Below, piece after piece: positions 1-7,597 of a DNA stretch of 64,000 nt. This stretch comes from Verrucomicrobia bacterium IMCC26134 (GTDB lineage: Bacteria; Verrucomicrobiota; Verrucomicrobiia; Opitutales; Opitutaceae). The notes beneath the pieces are model-generated. The model had not been told where the DNA came from. It worked only from the letters and a program-made list of their open reading frames with translations, and did no database searches. The stretch is from NCBI GenBank assembly GCA_000972765.1, contig CP011265.1:1550001-1614000 (forward strand), read 5' to 3'. Position numbers and translations under genes: made by a program. Position 1 is the stretch's first letter. The number at the start of each line of letters is the position of its first letter.

Positions 1-149
1 AGCCTTAACCAGGCATCGCGCCACGGCGAGTGGTGCTCATCGGCTGCGTTTGAATTGGAGATGGCCGAAACTTCGAACACGGAGCCGCCCGGAAGGCCGG
101 AGCTTTTATCAACCAATGATTCACCAGATGGTTTGTCGTCTAAACTCAT
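1..149 (-). CDS. oppC: Oligopeptide ABC transporter permease OppC, N-terminal part (cut by window edge)
   Basis: The reverse strand opens with an ATG at 149 and stays open to the window edge, giving 49 residues that start MSLDDKPSGESLVDK and end SPWRDAWLR. A polar N-terminus ending in a W-x-x-A-W-x-R motif is typical of the cytoplasmic lead-in before the first membrane helix of OppC/DppC permeases. It lies 8 bases downstream of oppB in the same direction, which is the usual oppA-oppB-oppC order. The membrane part lies outside the window, so the call rests on context plus the short N-terminus. Confidence 0.72.
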   Translation of the reverse strand, partial: MSLDDKPSGESLVDKSSGLPGGSVFEVSAISNSNAADEHHSPWRDAWLR

Positions 150-157
150 GGGGGTGT

Positions 158-1156
158 TTAGTCGAATTTGAGCCGCGGGTTGAGCCAGACCTGGATGACG
201 TCTACAAGCAGGTTGAGGGCGATGATGAGCACGGCGTAGAGGAGGACGGTGCCGCTCACCAAAGTGTAGTCCCGGTTAAAGGCGGACGTAACGAACTCCC
301 GTCCGAGGCCAGGAATCTGGAAGATGGTCTCGATGACGAACGAGCCTGAGATGATGCCGGCGATGGCGGGCCCCAGAAAGGTGACGACGGGCAGCAGGCC
401 GCCGCGCAGGGCGTGCTTGAGCACGATGCGCGTTTCGGACGCGCCCTTGGCGCGCGCGGTGCGGATGAAGTCCTGATTAAGCACCTCCAACATGCCGCCG
501 CGGGTGAGTCGGGCGATGTAGGCGGCGTAGACGAGGCCGAGGGTGGCGGCGGGCAGCACACGATCCGAGGCAAAATACCAGCCGGAGGCACTGAACCAGC
601 CGAGCTTGAGGGAGAAGAAGAGCACGAAGAGAGGCCCCATGACGAACGTAGGCACACAGATGCCGACCATCGCAAACGTAGATGCGGCGTAATCGATGCC
701 GGTGTTGCGCTTCATGGCGGCGATGACACCGAGCGGCACTCCGATAGCGAGAGCGACGCTAAGGGCGAGCAGTCCGAGTTCGAGCGAAGCGGGAAGTTTA
801 TCCGCGATGATTTCGTTGACGGTGCGGCTCGGGTATTTGAACGAAGGTCCGAGATCCACGCCGAAGGAGCCCTTGAGGTCGAAGTCAGCCTTGGTGTCGA
901 AGTCGGGGCCATCGGCCAGGCGCCAAGGCTCGAAACGTTTTGGGGTGATATCCCAGAGGTAGGCGCCGTATTGAGTGAGGAGCGGTTTATCGAGGCCGTA
1001 GTGGGCTTCCAGGTTTTTCATGATTTCCTTGGACACGGCCTTTTCCGCGGTAAAGGGCCCGCCGGGCACGAGGCGAAGCATAAAAAAGGTAACGGTCGCG
1101 AGCACGAAGAGAACCGGAATGGTCTCTAGCAGACGACGTAGGATAAAGCGGAACAT
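158..1156 (-). CDS. oppB: Oligopeptide ABC transporter permease OppB
   Basis: A 332-residue inner-membrane permease of the binding-protein-dependent peptide importer family. The N-terminus (MFRFILRRLLETIPVLFVLATVTFFMLRLVPGGPF) is the classic first helix plus the PGGPF motif of OppB/DppB. After a periplasmic stretch at about 60-120 come five further helices. The EAA loop, which contacts the ATPase, is seen as RTARAKGASETRIVLKHALR at about 235-255. Its length is near that of DppB relatives. It lies between oppA and the partial oppC. No ATPase genes are visible, so they must be beyond the window or elsewhere. The long periplasmic insert containing DITPKRFEPWRLADG suggests an OppB-like, multi-residue-peptide type. 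Confidence 0.93.
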   Translation of the reverse strand: MFRFILRRLLETIPVLFVLATVTFFMLRLVPGGPFTAEKAVSKEIMKNLEAHYGLDKPLLTQYGAYLWDITPKRFEPWRLADGPDFDTKADFDLKGSFGVDLGPSFKYPSRTVNEIIADKLPASLELGLLALSVALAIGVPLGVIAAMKRNTGIDYAASTFAMVGICVPTFVMGPLFVLFFSLKLGWFSASGWYFASDRVLPAATLGLVYAAYIARLTRGGMLEVLNQDFIRTARAKGASETRIVLKHALRGGLLPVVTFLGPAIAGIISGSFVIETIFQIPGLGREFVTSAFNRDYTLVSGTVLLYAVLIIALNLLVDVIQVWLNPRLKFD

Positions 1157-1244
1157 GGCGCGAAAACGGAATGAAGTCGGGCTAGATTAGATTATCTGAT
1201 TCAAGTTGGAAAACAGCGCCGGTGGCGGGTATCTGGTGCGGAAC

Positions 1245-2879
1245 TCAAGTCTTCGTTTTTGCTGCACCATCCGGCGGTGCCGGTGAGATATCGATGTATT
1301 GCCATCCCCGGTTATCGAGGATGTTTGGCACCCAGTTTTGCACCCTCGGATTGATGAGGAAGACCCGTTTATAAAAGTAGACGGGGATGACGGGCACATC
1401 TCGCACGATCAGGTTTTCCATCTGACGGTAGACAGCGAGACGCTCTGCGGCACCTGCGGTGGCGAGGGCGGTGGCGAGGAGGTGGTCGTAGGCGGGATTG
1501 GCGTAGCCGGTGTCGTTGTTGCCTCCGTCGGTGATCCACAAGTCGAGGAAAGTCTCGGGATTGGGATAGTCGCCAATCCAGGCCGCGCGGCTGATGTCGA
1601 AATTGAGGTTGTGCTGGGAATCCAGATACACTTTCCACTCTTCGTTGCGAAGGGAGATATCGATGCCGAGATTGGTGCGCCACATTTGCTGTATCGCCTC
1701 GGCGATCTGCTTGTGGCCCTCGGAAGTGTTGTAGAGGAGTTCGATCGGGCGCATACCCTTGCCTTCGGGGAATCCGGCCTCGGCGAGAAGGCGGCGGGCC
1801 TCGATCAGATCGGACTTGAGCTCGGTGTCGGGCGTGAAACCGGCGTAGGCGGGGGTAATGTTATAGGCGGCAGTCTGGCCGGCGCGCAGGATGGTTTTGA
1901 TGATGGCTTCGCGATCAAAAGAAAGGGCCAGAGCGCGGCGCACCCGGGCGTCGTTGAGCGGAGGGCGGGTGGTATTCAGGCGGTAGAAATAAGTGCCGTA
2001 GTAGGGATCGATGCGCATGAGCCCGGGGGATTTCGAGCGATATTCGTCGATTTTACTGGTGGGGATGGTGCTGGTCACGTCGAGCTGACCGCCCCGGAAC
2101 ATGCGTTCCTCGGCATCAATGCTATCGATGGCGTAGAAGGCGATGCCGTCGAGCTTCACGGCCGGGGCGTTCCAGTAGGTCGGCGAACGGGTGACGGTGA
2201 TTTTTTGATTGGGAAGCCAGGACTCGAGTTGGAACGGGCCGTTTCCGACGAGGTTGCCGGCGCGCGTCCAGGCATTCCCCTTGCGATCCGCCGGGCCGAA
2301 TTTCTCGATGGTGGGAAGGTGGACGGGAAACCACGAGTAATGCTTCAATAACTCGAGCAGATAGGGAACGGGGTGATTGAGGTGCAGGACGAGTGTGTGG
2401 GCATCGGGTGCGGAAAACCCGGTGGCGGCGAAGTCGGTGATCTTGCCGGAATTAAAATCCTCGGCTCCGACGACGTGGAAAAGGTTTCGCGCATACTTTG
2501 CCGCCATGGTCGGCGTCAGGATGCGCTGGTAAGAACGCAGGAAGTCGCGGGAGGTGACGGGCTCGCCGTTGGACCAGCGGGCGGTGGAGCGAAGGTGAAA
2601 GGTCCAAGTCAGGCCGTCGGGTGCGGTTTCCCAAGATTCGGCGACGCCCGGGGAGATACCCTCGCCGGAGGGGTGGTAGTTCACCAGCCCCTCGAATAGC
2701 GCCGTGATAATATTGTTTTCGCTGACGCCAGTGACGATATGCGGGTCGAGATCTTCGGGTTCGGCGCCGTTGCCGTAAGCCAGTATTTTAGCCGCAGCAG
2801 CTGCCGGGGCGCCAGAGCGCGAACAGCCTGCGAGAAGGAGGACGGACACTAAAACCAAAACCAAGGAGGGCAGGCGCAT
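1245..2879 (-). CDS. oppA: Peptide ABC transporter substrate-binding lipoprotein OppA
   Basis: A 544-residue extracytoplasmic solute-binding protein of family 5 (OppA/DppA type). It begins with a lipoprotein signal peptide whose lipobox is LLAGC, giving Cys at about residue 19. Family landmarks are EPEDLDPHIVTG near the mature N-terminus, WETAPDGLTWTFHLR, the DARVRRALALSFDRE motif at about 310-325, and the C-terminal PVIPVYFYKR segment. It captures peptides and delivers them to the OppB/OppC channel encoded next to it. It is first in the leftward operon, with an 88-bp gap before oppB. The start is chosen because the signal peptide begins directly at this Met. Confidence 0.94.
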   Translation of the reverse strand: MRLPSLVLVLVSVLLLAGCSRSGAPAAAAAKILAYGNGAEPEDLDPHIVTGVSENNIITALFEGLVNYHPSGEGISPGVAESWETAPDGLTWTFHLRSTARWSNGEPVTSRDFLRSYQRILTPTMAAKYARNLFHVVGAEDFNSGKITDFAATGFSAPDAHTLVLHLNHPVPYLLELLKHYSWFPVHLPTIEKFGPADRKGNAWTRAGNLVGNGPFQLESWLPNQKITVTRSPTYWNAPAVKLDGIAFYAIDSIDAEERMFRGGQLDVTSTIPTSKIDEYRSKSPGLMRIDPYYGTYFYRLNTTRPPLNDARVRRALALSFDREAIIKTILRAGQTAAYNITPAYAGFTPDTELKSDLIEARRLLAEAGFPEGKGMRPIELLYNTSEGHKQIAEAIQQMWRTNLGIDISLRNEEWKVYLDSQHNLNFDISRAAWIGDYPNPETFLDLWITDGGNNDTGYANPAYDHLLATALATAGAAERLAVYRQMENLIVRDVPVIPVYFYKRVFLINPRVQNWVPNILDNRGWQYIDISPAPPDGAAKTKT

Positions 2880-3115
2880 GCAGGGATTGCAACTAGTGGC
2901 GCGCCAAGGGCAAGCGGACAGGCGGTGTCGTTATAAGAAAACAATCTTCCAGCCTTGGGCTGGGGGCAGCCTGGCTGCGGTGTTTTTTTTCGGTGGAGTT
3001 AGGATCGGAGCGGATTGCGATCAAGGGACGCAAACGGGTGATGGCGAAGGCGCCCAGACCGGAGAATCGCTCCAGGTCGTTTTCAGATTTTCGCCGCGCG
3101 GAACCGAAGGCCGCT

Positions 3116-3877
3116 CTAGTGGCGCACCGGAATTCCAACGCTGGCGAGGTGGTTTTTCACCTGTGAAACGGTGAGGGTGCCGAAATGGAATAGGCTGGCG
3201 GCGAGCACGGCGCTGGCGTGGCCAGTGTGGATGACTTCGGCAAAGTGGTCGAGCTTGCCTGCGCCGCCGCTGGCTATGACGGGCACGCTCACGGCGTCGC
3301 TCACGGCGCGGGTGAGCGGGCAATCAAAACCGGCGAGGGTGCCGTCGGCGTCCATCGAGGTGAGCAGGATCTCGCCAGCGCCGAGGCGCACGGCTTCCTC
3401 GGCCCACTTCACGGCATCGAGCTCGGTGCGATTGCGGCCCCCGTGGGTGTAGACGCGCCAGGAGTGGCCGTCGGGTTCGCGTTTGGCGTCGATGGCGAGG
3501 ACAATGCATTGCGCACCGAAGCGATCTGAGGCCGAGCGGATGAGCTGCGGATCCTTGATCGCGGCGGTGTTGATGGAAACCTTGTCGGCGCCGCTTTTTA
3601 GCATGGCCTCGATGTCGGCCACGGTGCGGAGGCCGCCGCCGACGGTGAGGGGCATGAAGCACTGCTCGGCGGTGCGGGCCACGACATCGTGCATGATGCC
3701 GCGTCCATCCGAGGAGGCGGTGATGTCGAGAAAAACGAGCTCGTCCGCGCCCTGGGCGTCGTAGGCCTTGGCGGATTCCACGGGGTCACCGGCATCGCGG
3801 AGCTCGAGGAATTTGATGCCCTTGACCACACGACCGGCGTGGACGTCAAGGCAAGGAATTACTCGTCTCGATAGCAT
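3116..3877 (-). CDS. hisF: Imidazole glycerol phosphate synthase subunit HisF
   Basis: A 253-residue cyclase subunit that makes imidazole glycerol phosphate and AICAR from PRFAR using ammonia from HisH, in cytoplasmic histidine biosynthesis. The sequence is a textbook (beta/alpha)8 His[22 protein letters not shown] carries the first catalytic Asp (CLDV). [33 protein letters not shown] and LTSMDADGT follow, the last carrying the second catalytic Asp. The phosphate loop [12 protein letters not shown] is near the C-terminus. The length matches the family. No other his gene is in the window, so the pathway genes are dispersed here. Confidence 0.97.
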   Translation of the reverse strand: MLSRRVIPCLDVHAGRVVKGIKFLELRDAGDPVESAKAYDAQGADELVFLDITASSDGRGIMHDVVARTAEQCFMPLTVGGGLRTVADIEAMLKSGADKVSINTAAIKDPQLIRSASDRFGAQCIVLAIDAKREPDGHSWRVYTHGGRNRTELDAVKWAEEAVRLGAGEILLTSMDADGTLAGFDCPLTRAVSDAVSVPVIASGGAGKLDHFAEVIHTGHASAVLAASLFHFGTLTVSQVKNHLASVGIPVRH

Positions 3878-3897
3878 CAGAGGGAAGTCAGGTTTTT

Positions 3898-3994
3898 AAC
3901 GCAAAGCCGCCAAGGCGAAAAGCGAGGGGATGATTGTAGGGATGGAAGTCATCTTCTCACTCTATACGTCCTCTGCGTCTCCGCGGCTTGGCGT
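3898..3994. repeat. Pair of facing AACGCAAAG/CGCCAAGGCG-type dispersed repeats
   Basis: Between hisF and the 585-residue gene lie two short copies of a purine-rich, about 12-base-periodic sequence. Positions 3898-3926 read AACGCAAAGCCGCCAAGGCG onward. Positions 3969-3994 hold the same kind of sequence on the opposite strand (complement ACGCCAAGCCGCGGAGACGC onward). A related copy lies at 29250-29274. Such repeats occur in gene-flanking DNA of many unrelated bacteria; what they do is unclear. The two copies face each other and could pair imperfectly in RNA. Confidence 0.5.
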
Positions 3995-4014
3995 CAGACC
4001 GGTTTGCCGCCCGC

Positions 4015-5772
4015 TTAATCGACGTGGGTGACGTCGGGCTCGAAGTTCACCACGAAGCGGTAGACCTGGCCGGGACGCATGATGAGCGGGTGATCGCGGA
4101 GGAGGGTCTGGACGTAGTGGATTTTTCCGAAATTGGTGCGGTAGGCGGGATCTTGGGAGACAACCTCGGTCTCCTGCCAGACGCCCTGGAAATCGTCCTT
4201 CTGGACGGTGCAGCGATGACCCTGTGCGCCGAGGGAAGGCATGCCTGAGACGCGATACCTCGAGTGCGGAGCGGCGATGACGAGTTGGTAGCGGAACTTG
4301 TCGAGGGTGACCTGTTGTTTGACGGTGTAGGCGTATTCGCAGCTGATGGCCGGACCGGTGAAGTTCCATTGCACCTTCACGGAACCCAATCCCTTGAGCA
4401 ACTCCTCCTGGATATTGATTAACTCGGGTTGATCGTAGCGGAAGTAGAAGCTGTTGCGCAGGCCCAGGCCGGTGACGCAATTTTTTCCGTAGAAGGCGGG
4501 TAGGGTGACATTCGTGCCGAAGGTGAGTTCGGGCACCATGACGGGAAGATAGGTGTTGTTCGGCCAATCGAAGACGCCCGGCGAGTGGGGGAAGGGCAGG
4601 GAGTCGGCGGTGATCTGACCGCCGGCGCTGATGAGCGGGATCTGGGCGTGCAGACCGGTCTCGGCGTTGCGATAGACAAAGAGACCTTGTTCCTTGCGGG
4701 AGGATTTGTCGAAAATGACGAAACGTCCGATTGTGCGAGGTGCTTCGGTTTTGCCAGAGTTGAGGGGCATGCCGATGGTCTTGGCGAGGCGAGCCCACTG
4801 GCACAGGTAGCGGGCCGCATCGAAGTTCGCCATGCGGGTGGTGTGGTGCGAGTAAGCGGTCCGCTCCTCGTCACGCAGATCGAGGAAACCATGCTCCTGG
4901 TCGAGATAGGTCTGGTAGAAGAATACAAACAGACGGCGGAGAACGTCGAAGTATTTTGGCTTGTCGGCATCGATGATCCAGCCATCGCGCAGACCTTGGA
5001 GGATGAGGCTGATGCAGTGCATCTGGCCGTAGGCGCCGGCGGCGCGGCCAAAGGCCCAGCCCAGACCGTCCGCACGGACGAGATCGGGCATCATCTTGAT
5101 GTATTTTTCTGCGTAGGTGCGGAGGGTGGGGAGCTTGCGGTCGCGCACGCCGGAGTTGGCGTGGAGTTGCAAGGCGGAGCGGATGAACACAAAGTTCATG
5201 ACGCCATAGAGATTGAAATTTCCGCCCAGGCCGCTGGTGGAGTCGTCAAAGAAGCCGTTCGAACTGGTGGCGTTGATGCGCTCGACCATGCGTTCGATGA
5301 GGCGGGAGGTCTCGTCCTTTTTGGAGAGGCCGAGGGAGAAGCGGGCGACGGCCTTGGCTACGTTGAATGCCTGCCAGTGGTTGTCGTAGTCGGAGCGGTG
5401 GAGCAGGGCCTTGTCGATGCGCTGCTGGGTCTCGTCGACGAGACGTTCCCAGACTGGATTGCGCTCTTTGGAGGGACCGAAGCAGAGGAGGCCGAGGGAA
5501 GCGTAAGCGAGACCGTTCTCCTCCGGTGGCTCGGTGAACATCTGGGCGGTGATGCAACGCGCCGCGAGATCGATGAGATCGTAGCCCTTGAGGGTGGCTT
5601 CTCCGGTGGCGCGGTAGTATTCGCCGAGGGCTAGCGCGACATGGCCGGCTTCGTCGGGGCGTGGTTCCTCTCCGGGTGCTGGGAGGATGGAGCCATCGGG
5701 TTGGATGGCGTCCAGATTGTGGCCCAACATCGAACGGGCCATATCGAGACACTGCTCTGAGAAGCTATGCAT
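4015..5772 (-). CDS. Uncharacterised 585-residue protein, possible alpha/alpha-barrel carbohydrate-active enzyme
   Basis: I do not recognise a named family. There is no signal peptide (MHSFSEQCLDMARSMLG), so it appears cytoplasmic. The first about 340 residues are rich in amphipathic helices with repeated aromatic and His positions (DNHWQAFNVAKAVARF, GMNFNLYG-like and AGAYGQMHCISLILQG segments). This is the look of an alpha/alpha toroid such as those in polysaccharide lyases and unsaturated-glycoside hydrolases. From about 370 onward it becomes beta-rich (GLFVYRNAETGLHAQIPL onward), as in the C-terminal beta-sandwich of heparinase-like lyases. An intracellular role in sugar breakdown is an inference only. 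It stands alone between hisF and rho with gaps of 137 and 175 bp. Confidence 0.8.
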   Translation of the reverse strand: MHSFSEQCLDMARSMLGHNLDAIQPDGSILPAPGEEPRPDEAGHVALALGEYYRATGEATLKGYDLIDLAARCITAQMFTEPPEENGLAYASLGLLCFGPSKERNPVWERLVDETQQRIDKALLHRSDYDNHWQAFNVAKAVARFSLGLSKKDETSRLIERMVERINATSSNGFFDDSTSGLGGNFNLYGVMNFVFIRSALQLHANSGVRDRKLPTLRTYAEKYIKMMPDLVRADGLGWAFGRAAGAYGQMHCISLILQGLRDGWIIDADKPKYFDVLRRLFVFFYQTYLDQEHGFLDLRDEERTAYSHHTTRMANFDAARYLCQWARLAKTIGMPLNSGKTEAPRTIGRFVIFDKSSRKEQGLFVYRNAETGLHAQIPLISAGGQITADSLPFPHSPGVFDWPNNTYLPVMVPELTFGTNVTLPAFYGKNCVTGLGLRNSFYFRYDQPELINIQEELLKGLGSVKVQWNFTGPAISCEYAYTVKQQVTLDKFRYQLVIAAPHSRYRVSGMPSLGAQGHRCTVQKDDFQGVWQETEVVSQDPAYRTNFGKIHYVQTLLRDHPLIMRPGQVYRFVVNFEPDVTHVD

Positions 5773-5947
5773 GCGTAGAAATTAAAGGAGCTGACGAGAG
5801 ACGGTTGCGGTGGTGCTGACGTCTAAAATAAAGGTGGACAATGGGTGGCCGCCGCCGGTGCGGGCAAGAGGTATTTTAGTCTATCGGAAAACAAGCTGGC
5901 GTCGGTAAAAAATGCGCGGGCGCCAGGGCACGGATGGCGGCGCGGGA

Positions 5948-7495
5948 TTACCGTGATATGAGTTTTATAAACTCATCGTTATTACGTGTTTTCGAAACAC
6001 GGGAGATCATTGTTTCGCAGGCTTCCTCGATTTTAGCGGCGACGAGTGCGCGGCGGAAAAAGTGGATGGTTTCGAGACGTTTCGCCTCGATGAGCAACTC
6101 CTCTTTTCGGGTGCCGGAAGCCTGGATGTTGATGGCGGGCCAGAGGCGCAGCTCGGCGCACTTGCGGTCGAGGATAAGGTCGCTGTTGCCCGTGCCTTTG
6201 AATTCCTGGAAAATAACGTCGTCCATGCGCGAGCCGGTTTCGACGAGGATGGAAGCGATGATGGTGAGCGAGCCGGCTTCTTCGGTGCGGCGGGCGGAGG
6301 CGAAAAGCTGGCGGGGTTTTTCGAGGGCGCGGACATCAAGACCGCCAGAGCCGGTGCGACCGGAGTTTTTGGCGGTGTTGTGGGCGCGGGAGAGGCGGGT
6401 GAGCGAGTCGATCAACAGGACGACATCGCGACCGGCCTCGACGAGGCGGCGGGCGCGATCGATGGCGAGGTCAGCCACGCGGATGTGGTTTTCCACCGGG
6501 TCGTCGTTGGAAGAGGCCCATACCTCGGCGCCGACGCTGCGGCGGAAGTCGGTTACTTCCTCGGGGCGTTCGTCGACGAGCAGGATCATGACATGGCACT
6601 CGGGATGGTTCTCGATCACGCCGATTGCGATATCGCGCAGGATAGTGGTCTTGCCGGTGCGCGGCGGGGCGACGATGAGGCCGCGTGTGCCCTTGCCGAT
6701 GGGGCAGAAAAGATCGATGGCGCGGGTGGTCATACGGCCGTCCTTGGACTCCAGCTTAAGCTGTTGTTCCGGCGAAATGGTGGTCAGCTGGGCGAAATCG
6801 AATTTATTGCGCCGCACCTCCATGTCGATGCCGTCCACGAGCTCGATGAACTTCATCTTGGGGTTCGGGAAACGTCCCTCAGCGGGGTAGGCGATGCCTT
6901 TGATGATGCTGCCCTGCTTAAGCCGGAAGCGACGGATCATCTCTTTCGGTATAAAAACGTCGGAAGGGCGGCGGCGTCCGTTGCGGGTGGGGTCGAGCAG
7001 TGCGCCGTTTCCACTGCGCTGGGTGTCGATGTCGAGGATGCCTTCGACGGTGATGAGGTTTTCCTGTGGAGGAGTATAGGCCGGGGTGGTGATGAGCGCG
7101 GTCGAGGTCGCGGGCACAATGGCGGTGCGCGAAGGGGCAGGCGCGTCGGCGGGTGCTTCAGCTGATAACGCAGTCGGTGCATTCACCGCGACAGGCGCGG
7201 GCACGACGACCGGAGCAGCCAAAGGTGCGGGCGCAGGGGGCGAAATGGGGGTGGGGGCGGCGACCGGTTCTGCCGCTGGCGCAGCTACGGCAGGTTCACT
7301 GACGACGGCGGCTGGGGACATTATCAGGGCCGGCGCATCGACTGGTGCTGCGATTTTTTTCTTAGCCGGTGCGCGCACGCGGGCGGTGGCAGGGACAGCG
7401 GCGGGCGTGTCCAGCGCGAGGGACTCGGTGACGGGAGCAGACTCGGTCGCGGCCGCCGAAGCGGAGACACGTTTAGAAGGGGATTTTTTAGCCAT
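5948..7495 (-). CDS. rho: Transcription termination factor Rho with long Ala/Pro-rich N-terminal extension
   Basis: A 515-residue RNA-dependent hexameric helicase that ends transcription. The first about 140 residues are a low-complexity Ala/Pro/Val extension after a basic start (MAKKSPSKRVSAS). The Rho fold begins near ENLITVEGILDIDTQRSGNGALLD, the RNA-binding OB domain. The ATPase core shows Walker A APPRTGKTT, Walker B VILLVDERPEEV, the Q-loop region and ALEKPRQLFASARRTEEAGSLT. The C-terminus NDEFIKLISR is near the family consensus. Rho with low-complexity insertions near the RNA-binding domain is known in several phyla, where the extension can affect RNA binding or phase separation. It is divergent from acs. 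Confidence 0.96.
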   Translation of the reverse strand: MAKKSPSKRVSASAAATESAPVTESLALDTPAAVPATARVRAPAKKKIAAPVDAPALIMSPAAVVSEPAVAAPAAEPVAAPTPISPPAPAPLAAPVVVPAPVAVNAPTALSAEAPADAPAPSRTAIVPATSTALITTPAYTPPQENLITVEGILDIDTQRSGNGALLDPTRNGRRRPSDVFIPKEMIRRFRLKQGSIIKGIAYPAEGRFPNPKMKFIELVDGIDMEVRRNKFDFAQLTTISPEQQLKLESKDGRMTTRAIDLFCPIGKGTRGLIVAPPRTGKTTILRDIAIGVIENHPECHVMILLVDERPEEVTDFRRSVGAEVWASSNDDPVENHIRVADLAIDRARRLVEAGRDVVLLIDSLTRLSRAHNTAKNSGRTGSGGLDVRALEKPRQLFASARRTEEAGSLTIIASILVETGSRMDDVIFQEFKGTGNSDLILDRKCAELRLWPAINIQASGTRKEELLIEAKRLETIHFFRRALVAAKIEEACETMISRVSKTRNNDEFIKLISR

Positions 7496-7597
7496 GATGA
7501 AGAATTTGCCCCGGCGGTGCTTAGCACCCGGACTTGACGCTGTGTAAAGTGGTCTGAATAAGGACGACGCGTAGCCAAGCTGACAGAATTTCAGCAG

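Noticed and set aside
1299-2351. 350-codon open frame antisense to oppA
   Set aside because: Gly/Val/Glu-rich shadow with no recognisable domain; oppA is clear.
2940-3000. Small GC hairpins and a T-run between oppA and hisF
   Set aside because: Stems are only about 6 bp with tiny loops and the T-run is on the strand opposite to both genes; too weak to call a terminator.
4585-5634. 349-codon open frame antisense to the 585-residue gene
   Set aside because: Typical mirror-frame composition. The minus-strand frame is longer and has a natural protein composition and start.
7086-7400. Repeat-like GCC/GGC tract
   Set aside because: It is the low-complexity Ala/Pro coding region of rho, not a DNA repeat element.
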